Positions 51,661-62,950 of a DNA stretch of 64,000 bases are shown here, in pieces. The notes under the pieces were generated by a model. The model did not search any database, had not been told where the DNA came from, and saw nothing but the letters and a program-made list of their open reading frames with translations. Every line of letters begins with the position of its first letter. Positions within the stretch are counted from its first letter, which is position 1. The stretch comes from Rotaria macrura. Lineage: Eukaryota > Rotifera > Eurotatoria > Philodinida > Philodinidae. A program made the translations under genes and the position numbers. The stretch spans positions 1 through 64,000 of the forward strand of contig OENT01000090.1 of assembly GCA_900239685.1 (NCBI GenBank), given 5' to 3'.

Positions 51661-52787
51661 AGTGTTCTTAATGAAAGAGTGTACCCAACAAAACAATATG
51701 TACGGTACCCTAATGAAACAGAATTTACAGACTGTTTTACACGCTGCAGAAAAAACTGTGTACGCTATACGCACTGAAATTTCATTGTACACTTCGGTTT
51801 TAAGGCCCCCCCCCCTCAAAAGTCTATTTCCGTCAAAGAAAGTCCAAATCGGCTGAAATTTTCAGGATTTGTTAGGACTAAGTCGGGTAGTCTACGATAA
51901 AAATTTCAGCCCGAAATATGCAATTTTAAGGAAGTTATAAGGTGAACACTGATTAAAAATGACCCATTTTCCATCCTAGTTATTTTGCCTTCAACTATGT
52001 TTTTTCAAAAAAATTTTTTTACCATTCGATAGAACATGCAAATACGCAGGGCATCTCGTGCTCCGATTCTTGAAAAAGCTTTTTTTNAGAGAAACATAAA
52101 AACATTATTTCGATAATTTTTTGCTGTTTTTTTAAATTTTCTCAATTTTCACGCGATTTTTGAGGATTTGACCAATCTCGTCATGCGTAACTTTTAATTC
52201 TGCACACGCTGAGCGCTTAATTAATCAGTAATTAGAAATCAAAGACCTAATTTTAAAAAAAAAAACCGTTTTTGACATAGAGGACCTCTCAAAGATCACT
52301 AAAAATTTCGGTCAAAAAATGGTGTTTGGACAAAAAACTATAGTGATTCTGAAAGAGCAGAACATGGGCTATCACCCCATGGTCTTATCTTAATTTTCAT
52401 TTTCTCGACGAATATCGACTTTTTTTTAGGGGGGGGGGCCTTAATAGTTTTCGAATCTTAATGCTTCGAAGAAACTTTTCTATTGGGTATTGTCAAGCTG
52501 TGGATGAATCCGAGTGTTTGCGGAATGTATCAGTTGATATTTTTCAGTCAGCCAAATTTCTTGTTCGTTCGTGATTTAAAAGCGTTTTACTTTTATGTAT
52601 TAAATAATCATCATGCGCTTATTAAAGTGGAATATGAAATAAGTTTTATTTTGTGACAAAACGCCAGTTTTACGCTTCTTGTGCACTTGGTACACCTTAA
52701 TCTACGAAACAGTGTACACTGATACACGGTGTCCTGAAAAAAAAGTGTACCCGTGCATCCTATTTCAGATTCTTGTTAAGAACATTT
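51661..52787. mobile_element. Family A element split by a younger insertion
   Basis: The outer parts (51661-51800 and 52441-52787) align with 702-1190 at high identity in the same order. The interior (51804-52440) is a separate element. One N base lies at 52087 inside that insertion. The pair of copies dates the insertion as later than the spread of family A. Confidence 0.75.
51804..52440. mobile_element. Nested 637-bp element with GG(C)10T ends and TTAA duplication
   Basis: Both ends read GG followed by ten Cs and a T. The inner parts of the inverted repeat are also similar (CTCAAAAGTCTATTTCCGTC on the left against a right end whose complement contains AAAAGTCGATATTCGTC). TTAA is present on both sides (51800-51803 and 52441-52444), the target used by piggyBac-type transposases. 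The paralogous copy at about 841 shows an uninterrupted site. No transposase is encoded. Confidence 0.8.
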
Positions 52788-54643
52788 CTGATATGCATGG
52801 AAATTAATTTTTTCTTAAGAAATGACATGCGACAAGCAAGAAAACATCAATCAATAGATGGTAGCGTTATATTATTTGATTGGTTCATACTTTTGTGTTG
52901 TAATAGTTCTGCTTTTTTTTCATTTGCGCTCTTCCTCTTCTTGCTGATAAAATGAAGTAACTCGTAGATTTTCGTCATACAAATGCGATAGATCCATTGT
53001 GGTGAAATTATTAATGAGAAGTGAGAAACTTAAATCGAATTGTGAATCCATTCAGTTATGCTTGTGAATGTAGCAAGCAGCTGCACCGCGATATTGTTTT
53101 TGTTTGAGAGTTGATTCACAGGTTACGCTTGTTGAAACAATCAATCCACTGTCTGTACTTTATTCGAAAAAACAATAGCTATTTACCTAGCTTTTTTTAT
53201 TGAAAAGTGAGTGGGAAAAAGTAAACTAACCTTTTTTTCTTCTTCATAATAACAAGAATAATCGTTTCAATAGAAAACAATGATGATATGGAAAGTTTTG
53301 TTTTTGTTATCTCTTTCTTTTTTTGAAAGACTAAAATTTCATCGGAAACCAAAAGACTTTTTCATCGTTACACTTGTTTATTCAAGTAAAGAAAACCAGT
53401 TTATTATTCATTATCAGACTGTGTAGTAGGAATCTGTATCTATGTTTAAACAAATATTTCAACAGATGTTTCTTATCAATAGAAAAATAAATGAAAAACC
53501 TGTACCATTTGATAATTATTTCATTTATTTAGCGTTTTATGAGCATGATCTATGTCGAATACCTTAGAATCAGAGTTAGAAGACTTTTTATATTCGAATA
53601 AGAGAAATCGGTGTGGGGATTTACTATCAAGAGTATATCTTATTCACTGATCTACTCTTGCATAAGTGATTTTATGGGCGACCTACAACGAAATGACTTC
53701 GTATCGATAAGTATTTAAATTATGTACTAGATAATATTTTAATACATGAATTACAGCTATACAATGGTGTCGATTCATAACATCTATTTTCATCACTCAC
53801 ACTATACTGTGAAACATAAATATAAGTATTGAGCAATTGGAGAAAGTTAATTTTTTCGTGAATCATTAATTTTATCGAATCGTCCTATGTAAAAATGAGT
53901 AAGAATGAATTATGTAAAATAACTTTAGTTTTATATCAGAATTGAAGAAGCACAGGCTAGAAAATAGTATGTCGATTGGAATCTACTGTCAGAAAACCTT
54001 GATTTAAACATTGAGAAATTTTTTTGTTTGACATGTTTCATCAAATTGATTTAGACTATAACACAAATTTTGAGAGTAGGTTCCATATAAAAAGGAATAG
54101 ATGTTTTAAAACTGCAGTCATACGCTTTTCCTATCTAACGAGTATTTTAAACTTAAATAACATTTAGGGATGAAAATTAGATATAATATACATGTAAATA
54201 ATTCTATATTCATTGTCGTTTCATAAGATAGTAAATATATTAGATTAATTTTTCAAAGAATAATTGACAAATATGCTTGATTATCTACCTTGAATGGGTT
54301 GTTCTTCATATTTTTGTATTTGATTCGTTTTTGTTTTTTATAATTTAAAGCATTGATGAATACTGAAATATTAGACATGCGACTTGCATAAGATAAATTT
54401 TCATGATTAGTCGAATGAAACTAAAGAGAAGACGAGCAAAACATTTTTGTGTCCATCGACTCATATTCATAGGTGTTTTTCTTGCCCACATGCGAATGAT
54501 GTTTGCTGTTCTGTGGGTTTTTTTCCACAACTGTTTCTCTGCTTTGCTTCTTATTCTGAATTAAAACAAGAATAACGCCATTTAACTTTTTCTCGAACAA
54601 TATTTTGAATATTGCACTGTAGACACTACTTTAATATTATAAT
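52788..54643. other. Gene-free spacer upstream of the CCCH/macro gene
   Basis: AT-rich with no supported gene on either strand. TATAAAA-like motifs occur but cannot be assigned to a start site. The string ATATTGCACTGTAG at about 54610 resembles a miR-92-family seed, but there is no convincing hairpin partner. Confidence 0.4.
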
Positions 54644-57600
54644 ATGACTTCTTTGGTGAACAGAATTATATCTGTTTTTCTTAAAAAACAGTTATGTGAG
54701 CTAACTGATATAGAAATGAAACATGAGCTTGAAAATGACGCTATTGGGAGTGCTATCGAACACATACGTCGTGAGGTACAAGTACTCAGCCCTGGCATAT
54801 TTCAATTGGAACATAATAGCCATGGAACACTTACCATACGTGTTGAACCTAAAGTAAATCATCTTTTTTTATTGTTCTTGATCGAATTCATCGTATTTAT
54901 TTCTAGATTGAAATTTGTGAGGAATTTCTCAATAGTAGTTGTCAGTACAAAACGAAAGAATGTAATCGACTTCATATATGCCGACACTTTGAAGGCAATT
55001 GTCCATCTTCAAAGTGTCATTTTCCACACGATTTTAATACGGGTTCTAATAGGAGAATTATTGCAGAAAATAACTGTACATTTGTTGATCCGATGTTACT
55101 TGTCAAGCTTCTTCGTCTGAAGAAAAATTCATCAGTAGGATAGTCTCGTGTGCATTTTTAATTGTAGATAATTTTTGTTTATTTTTCGTTTATAAGTTTC
55201 GTTCCAAATACCAAGCAACATTTAAAAGAGGTAGTCGACCAAGAGGGGATGGGCATGGTCGAGGTCATGGCCGTGGTCAATATCGTGGTCAATATCGTGG
55301 TCGTGGTTGTAGACGCCCGCGTGGTTTTCCAAATCCAACATCTCCTCGGTCTGACGATTTTTATCAAAAAGATGATCCAAATCGTCAAGTAGACGTTATT
55401 TTTCCTTCGTCGAATCTCGCTGCAAACCTTAATATGAAAATGATAGAAATCCTCTTGAGCTTGAAAAACATAAAGCTTGAAAACATTCTTCCTGAACATG
55501 AAAATGAATACTTTCGTCGAGTAACAATTCAATTGTCACAGATTCAAAGTATTGATAAAATCAATTTATACAGAAGATACACAACTACTATAGAATTTTT
55601 GTTTTCCATAATTTAACTGTAGATGTTCACAAATTACTCCAGACACCTATTTTGAATCATCATGATGCTCTTATAAAATTTAAACCTACTAATCCAAAAA
55701 TTGATAAAACAAGTTTTTTATTGAAAACGTCAATTAAAAGTGAACAAGATAAAATTGCCTCATCTCGCATTCAGCTCTATGTTGATACACTTCTTAAAAA
55801 GGATTCAATGCATAGAATATCTGATCGCTCAACCGATATGGAACAAATCATACTTGTTCAATGTCAAAATGAAATAGGTAATATCTGTAATGTTCTTCAA
55901 TTTTTCGAAAAAAATAATTTTATTTTTCCGTTCTTATATTTTATTAGATTTTGATTATACTCGTGAAGCGTATGAATCGAAATCAAATTTAGCTGGCAAA
56001 GATTTAGTACTAATGCAAATATATGAATGTGATGTTTTAGAAATTCGTTATGATGATAAATATAAACCTATTACTGTTCATGATTTAAAAACGATTTTTG
56101 AATCTGTTTGGATAGACATATTTTCTTTCAATTTTCCAGATGATGATCGTGCAGAAATCGAATTTATCAATGCTCATGGTATGAGAAAAACACACCAATA
56201 CTACCTGAAGAATAATTAAATTTGCTAGATAAATTGTCGAGTTTTTCGGATCTATCGGATAAATAAATTACATGTTTCTCTTGCCTTCAAATCAAATTTA
56301 TGGGCTTGATTTTTTTTCATATCAGATGAAGCACTCACCTCCGAAAGTTTGATACGTAGGAGCTCGAATGCATTCGTGAAACTTCCATGATCTTTCTCAT
56401 CGAATGATTTGATAATAGACTAAATAGGAATCATATTTATCTCAAATTGTCTTTCTCATGATTTCTAGCAAATCTTTTTTTTTGAGCTTTCAAGCAATGG
56501 ATGTCAACAGAACAACAAATCAAAACTAAATTTCAAGTAACCATTAATCCAATAATGATGGATTTCGTTGACGATACAAATGAAACAGAAAGTACTAGTT
56601 CAGAACCAAAAGTACACTCTAATATAGAAACTTCTTCGATTGCTTCGGGTGGATTCGGTGATACATCACATCGAACGAAAATTAAACTCAATTATATATC
56701 CACATTGATTGTTAATCATGCAAAATTTCAAGTTGAATACAAAGATTTCATTCGTAATTCAAATTAAATTATTGTCCTCACTTAAACAATATACTTATAA
56801 TTTAGATCGTGAATTCGGTGGTGATGTTGATATTAAAGGAGATGAAGTTACATACAAGGGCCTCTTTCCACATCATATACAAACTTCATCGATGGCTGAT
56901 ATTCTTCAAAATAAGACAAAAGATTTCATAGGAAATTTCGCATATCGAACACTACGTGACGTACAACCAAAGCATATTGAAATTTTGCAAGACAATTCTG
57001 CTATTGTGGCATTCAAATGGGTTAAAGATAATGAATATCTAATAGCAACAAAATTGGATCGAATGGGAAGATTAATTAACCAAATTTTTCCTAGAAACAA
57101 TCAAAATTTTCAACCTCCACGACCACTAATGAAATTGGATTCAACTCCATCGACTAATAAGTAAGCCATGTAGAACATTGAGTCGAAGGACAGGGGAGCA
57201 TAAGACCACGAATCAGCCCGTCGGTATTTTCTTAGACAAACCCTAGTCAATTTTATACCAACGAAAAGAGCACGCCACGACTAATATTTTGGTATCAAAC
57301 TGATGAGATTTTGATTGAATTTTGAAGGCTAAAATTTATAAACAAAAAAACCATTTTTCGTCAATAATTGAATAGTTGCTCTGTGCGCTATGGATTCAAT
57401 TCCATAATACGTTTATAAAAAAAATGGTACTATAATTATGAATTTAATAGCTCACGAATAGGGCCTCAATTCTGTATATAGACGATCGATTGGTTCTTTA
57501 GATCCATGAGATAAAGATCCAATTTATTAAGAAGTACTATTACTATTTTTACCATATTTGTCATTTGTCATCATCTTTCAGCAATTAATTTAGTTTAAAA

Positions 57601-60600
57601 ATTGAAGAAACCAAACTTCTGGTTTCAGTCATTTGATAGCCTTTTTCGAAAGCTTCAAAATCATACATTCTGCAGAGTAAAAAAGAATATGGGCACAAGA
57701 AAAATTCAGAATCGCACTCTTCTCGGGGTACGATTTCGTACTCTTTTAACTTGTATTTCGCCACCATTTACTTCAAATAAGTAGTCTAATCCAAAACTAA
57801 TATGATATTCTAAATGACCAGAAAAAGTTGAGTCGATTTCTAAATGTTTCAAATTTTTCAGAGACAGTTTTTTTNNNNNNNNNNNNNNNNNNNNNNNNNN
57901 NNNNNNNNNNNNNNNNNNNNNNNNNNNNNNNNNNNNNNNNNNNNNNNNNNNNNNNNNNNNNNNNNNNNNNNNNNNNNNNNNNNNNNNNNNNNNNNNNNNN
58001 NNNNNNNNNNNNNNNNNNNNNNNNNNNNNNNNNNNNNNNNNNNNNNNNNNNNNNNNNNNNGAAATCGTACCCCGAGAAGAGTGCGATTCTGAATTTTTCT
58101 TGTGCCCATATTCTTTTTTACTCTGCAGAATGTATGATTTTGAAGCTTTCGAAAAAGGCTATCAAATGACTAAAACCAGAAGTTTGGTTACTCTAACATT
58201 CAGGTTCGAATGTTTGCTAAAAGTTACTGGGAAATGACAAATATAGAAAATATACTAATAGTACTACTTAATACATTCAATCTTAATGTAATCTAGCTTG
58301 ATAATGAATTAATAATTTATATATAGAATTGAAACCCTTTTCAAGAGCTATTAAATGCATCATTGAAGAACATATTATCTCAAATATTCACTATAGAATT
58401 GCGTCCACTGTTCAAGGATCAATTATTCAATTATTGGCGAAAAATGGTTTTTTTGTTTATAAATTTTAGCCTTCAAAATTCAATCAAAATCTCATCAGTT
58501 TGGTACCAAAATATTAGTCGTGGCGTGCTCTTTTCGTTGGTATAAAATTGACTAGGGTTTGTCTAAGAAAATACCGATGGGCCGATTCGTGGTCTTATGC
58601 GCCCCCATCCTTTTTACTTCAAAAATTCTTTTGATTTTGAGAAGATCGTTTCAATCTATAAACACTGAAGATCGACGACTTTCAAGATAGTACACGATTT
58701 CTCTACAGGGGAATGAAAACAACATTTGAATTAGAAAAAGCATGGGTTGTTTCAGATTGTCACACTTTATTGAATGCCTGAAATAGAATATAAGAACATT
58801 CATGAGCTTGCATCATATATAGTTCAATTAATTTTTTTACAAGTGACTCTTCAATTTCTAGCATTTTCATTGATGTCTCGTCTTTCCTAACAGTCAATCG
58901 ATTCACAAAGGTTCTTACCGAAGTTATTGCTTGTCTAATCACTAAGTCAAGACATATGAAAAAAAAAATGAATAGCATTACATGTAATGTATTCTATCGA
59001 AAAATCAGGATACTACACTGATTTTTATCATTCTAACAGACAGACCTAATACTCAATCATCATCACCATTCTTTCAGATAGGTGCTAAATTCATATTTAA
59101 AAAGAAAATCAATATAGGAATATATCCTGATTGCTTTCGTATTTTAATAAGACGCCTTCTCTAAAGAATGTTCAAAAGAAAAAAGATCGAATAAAAAGCG
59201 GAAAGTCGTCCATCTTAAGTAAGTGACTTCAATCTTTGACATACATCTACAACATTGACACACTTACAAACTGAAATGATTCCTTCTAGTTCACTAGTAC
59301 TTATTCAATTTGAATCAGTTGTACGATAGCAAACTGAATGTATGCATCATGGTATTTGGTTGTTGCAGTTGTTAGTGAATAGGTACGAAAAGCATACGAA
59401 ATTTGAGTCAGATTTTTAGTCTTGTTGACAACTAGAGTCATGATCAGTTCTAGGTAAGATTTCTAGCCTTTTCATTATCCGTCTGTGTGCTCGTTTTCAT
59501 ATCGTAAAATAGTCGAAAAAAACATTTGCTCTTGTTTACAAAAAGAATCTGTTTTCGTACACAAGAGAAAATATCATCGTTGATGTAACAGATAGAATAC
59601 TTCGCAGAAAGAATATTTCTCTGTCATCGAATGAGCATAAAAAGTTTTCATTTTCATCGTCATCATGATGCATACTAAATTTTATTCTATATTTCTAACA
59701 ACTTCATCTTCTCATTTATAAACTACTCATCTTTAAATTTGTGATCGTATCATATCAGATAACGCAACTAACATGGATCACATGCTTCTCTTCCTAGGAA
59801 CTCGACTTTTCACTAAATCTACTTTATTCATTGAATCTATTTTTGACGTATCCATTTCAATTTACATGAACTCACATGGTGTTTTCATACAAATCGTAAT
59901 CTAATAATCTTGCAATTCAGTAATTTAATTCGCATAAACAAAAAAAAAAACAAGGAATCATCAGTTCCAACTTATTACAAGACAGCTGATTACAGTTGTT
60001 TCACTAGATTCGAGTCAATCATTAAGATACAAGATATTACACATCGAACCATATAGAGAACAAGAAATTGATTGTACAGCTAAAAAGCTACAATAATGAT
60101 TCATATACGAATTCTTTTTAAATTCTTCATTTGTATTTTCTAGTTCATTATCACGTTTGTCTCCAGTATCACAATTTTCTGACAGGTATTTTGTTTTTCA
60201 TGTCAATCGTTTTTGAATAAAAACTTGATTTTAATATTATCCTATATTTCCTAGTGCTACTTCTGTATCTGCCAACATGTCATCATCGATATATCCCGTT
60301 ACGGTTGCAGCACATATAAGCATGTTTTCAATAGAAAAATTTGAACATCGTCTAGGGCAATATCTTGCTGATTCATTCAAGGTAAAAGCAACATTTCAAA
60401 AGAAAAATAATACAAATAACGAAAAAACCAAAGAATTAAACAATGCTATCCGTATTAAATTATTCGGTGAAATGAATGAACTTGAAAATGCGACTGATGA
60501 TTTGTTCGAATTATTTTCATCGCTACGTACGAAAATATTCGATGATAAAACTAGTATGACAATATAAGAATTCTTTGAAAAGGTAAAAAACATATCATTT

Positions 60601-62950
60601 CTTTTCTGTGCATAAACTTTAGATAGTTATTGGTCAAAAATTGAAGAAGCAACACAAGTTATTCAACATCAATTTAATATTCGTAATTTACTTTGTTCAT
60701 GTCAACAAATATCTTCAACGATTATTCATATTTACTACTTTGATGCGGCACACCCACAATTTGGCGTCGATGAACAAAAAATCACTGATTTACTTCAAGA
60801 TCAATTGACATCAGCAGTAATAATAGGCAACGATCAATCTTTAGACCTTACAAAGACATGGAGCTATCTAGAAAATACAATTCGTCAAAGCGATGATTAT
60901 AAAAAGAATATTTGTTTCTCGAAAGAATCAAATCAAATTTATCTATTCGGTATAACAAAATTAGTCAACGAATGTCGTGAAAAATTTCAAGAACTTGAAA
61001 GCAAACATGATCCAAAACCGTGTAAAGTTGCTCTAACAGAAAGACAAGTACGAGTAATGAACAGATTCTATACATGTATACAGAATAGCATCCCTCATGT
61101 GAACACTTTCAGTACTATCGAAAATTGTTCACATTTATATAGTGATGAATATGGAAGAAATCTGTATGCAAACATGCAGATATTCCGAATTTTATAGCAC
61201 GCATTCATTCTATTCTATTCATGAATTACCGTTCACAGAAACTAAATTTGTTCCATTCACTTATAATGTCAGAAAAAAGGAAATTTTTATTCTCTACGAT
61301 TTATAGAAGGTTTAATAGGTAAATATTTGAAATAATCGATGATAGATCACTACTTTCATAAATTCGAATAGAGTAAGAGATCATGTAGTTTTGACTGCGA
61401 TTGAATAACGACGGAAATGCAGTTCTGGTCGTTGGTAAAAGTCGAATATGACAGAGTAGCTCTAACGATTTAGATTACGAAGGTACATCTTCGTCACATA
61501 TATCTGAACTAGGGGTGGCACTTCTACTTTACTTTACATGTTAAAGTTAAACTTAAGTTAAATGCCACCACTAATCTGTAATGTTATTTACATCTCTAGT
61601 AGTAACTACACTGATTTCTTGACTAAAATTACTTTAAAATTTTCATTTTAACTTATTATTTTAATTTTCTCCGTAATCAGTCGTAAATCCGTATTTTCGT
61701 TCAAGTGTATTGAAAATTACGCCAAGAGAAATCTGAAAACTATCGCTGACTTGTGGATAGGATGCACTACGTTCTTTTTCTTCGATCAAGTTCATTTTCT
61801 CTTCTAAACAAATGTCTTGAAGTGATGCTATATACAACAATGAACTATCACCGAACGAAGAAAGTAGATAACATTCAATTCTTTACTTGCTACTGTGAGT
61901 TTCTCCTTCTCTTTCTGTAACAAACCATAGTAAGAGCCTATGGGATGCTGGGTTTCGGTGTGGAGATAAACGATGCTTCTCATAGATGTTCACGTTGTAC
62001 AGAGCGATTCGCTTGGCAGGTATTATAAAAAGGTGTTCACATTCAGAATGGCGGGGTTAAAAATAAGGAGAAAATCAAAACTAGCAGATTTCACTTTTGT
62101 CGAACCCGAAGCTATTCAGTATAACAAGTTAATCCTACCGAAAGGGTGCTCAGTAATTGAGGTATCACTGTATGTGTATATGTTTACAATTGACTTTTGC
62201 GAATATCGAATAAGACTTGCGTTTTACTTCATTGCTTTTAACATAGATAATGAAAGGATAAAACAGGTGACCAGTGTTTAGAAGTAGCAATCGAAACCAA
62301 GAAGAGATTTCCACTTGAAAAGTTCAGCTTATTTCCGTCTAATAGCGTGAAAGCGAGTTATCTTTTCATCACTGTCATTTTTTATCCTTTAAAAAACCAC
62401 ACGATTCAACACATTTTAGACAAGAATTTTTTTCAATTCTAAAATATTTATTCACATATATCTATTTCTACTAGAGTTTATTCGCTTTTTTTAGCTCAAA
62501 TATTTAACATATGTAATCAAAGGTGACTGGAGTAAATTTGAAAAACAAAATAAATCAAATGGATGCGATTTAAGCTTAAATCGTTTACGTCAAAAGGGTG
62601 AATTTGTTGCACCACTTGCTATGCATTCAAAAATAAAAGATAATATTCAAGTATTAACGGATATACGTGAGGTATCATTTGAAATAGATGAACCTGGTTT
62701 TGTAGTAATCATTAGTAAAGAACCAGAACGACTGGTTGCTTTTGTAAAATCAAAGTGTTATCTTGAAAAAACTATTGAAACTCGTCGTATTCACATATCA
62801 ATACCTGAAGCTCGATCAATACCGTTAGATAATCAAAATAAACAAGCGTCCAACACGAGTACCACTGCAAAAGCAACACCAACGATCGCAAGTGTAAGCA
62901 TAGGCCATTCGACGGTTACGGTTTTAACTGGTGATTTGACAAGACAAGCG
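54644..62950 (+). CDS. PARP12/PARP14-like protein: CCCH fingers, RRM-like, KH-like and macro domain (5' part)
   Basis: Eleven exons seen, gene continuing past 64000: 54644-54853, 54907-55134, 55197-55548, 55623-55877, 55948-56178, 56487-56753, 56806-57160, 60144-60185, 60255-60553, 60623 to about 61098, 62495-62950 (about 1,057 residues). N-terminal helical region, then two CCCH fingers (C74/C82/C89/H93 and C95/C102/C107/H111) arranged as in ZAP/PARP12. Next comes an Arg-Gly-rich stretch (about 155-190) and RRM-like modules (IYECDVLEIRYDDKYKP... AEIEFINAHAFKQW). KH-like modules follow, as in PARP14. The last exon ends TVTVLTGDLTRQA, the opening strand of a macro domain, at a GTAAGT donor. It probably binds RNA and ADP-ribose; no catalytic PARP domain is in view. 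The donor of exon 10 is uncertain (phase-0 GTGAAC at 61099 fits). Splitting into two genes is possible but less likely, because 57160 joins 60144 in frame. Confidence 0.6.
57186..58613. mobile_element. Long inverted-repeat (fold-back) element in an intron, interrupted by the assembly gap
   Basis: The left arm (57186-57737) and right arm (58061-58613) are imperfect reverse complements about 550 bp long. The outer 180 bases (GCATAAGACCACGAATC, GTCAATTTTATACCAACG) and inner 140 bases (CCAAACTTCTGG, AATTCAGAATCGCACTCTTC) are close to identical, and the middle is diverged. It lies in the intron between 57160 and 60144 of the CCCH/macro gene. There is no recognisable transposase; the centre is hidden by Ns. 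Confidence 0.8.
57875..58060. other. Assembly gap (186 N)
   Basis: Run of N inside the centre of the inverted repeat. The true length and content are unknown. Translations crossing it are meaningless. Confidence 0.99.
58614..60143. other. Remainder of the large intron of the CCCH/macro gene
   Basis: AT-rich with no coding similarity. It ends in a good acceptor, TTGTATTTTCTAG, at 60143. A 10-base or longer A run occurs near 59940. I see nothing else here. Confidence 0.45.
61514..61569. repeat. Short hairpin with GGTGGCA ends
   Basis: GGTGGCA and TGCCACC bound a 56-base stretch whose interior (TTTACATGTTAAAGTTAAAC) is partly self-complementary. It lies in an intron of the CCCH/macro gene. It may be a minimal MITE or chance. 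Confidence 0.4.
61973..62281 (+). other. Open frame of unknown status within the intron between 61098 and 62495
   Basis: 102 codons from ATG with locally higher G/C and a protein-like middle (RRKSKLADFTFVEPEAIQYN followed by KLILPKGCSVIE). It is not flanked by splice sites that fit the neighbouring exons, and I recognise no family. It could be a skipped exon, a fragment of an inserted gene, or chance. Confidence 0.25.

Noticed and set aside
54600..54640. miR-92-like string TATTGCACTGTAG
   Set aside because: No matching opposite arm nearby; it is a short seed match expected by chance.
57828..58169. Open frames crossing the N run
   Set aside because: They exist only because N codons are not read as stops.
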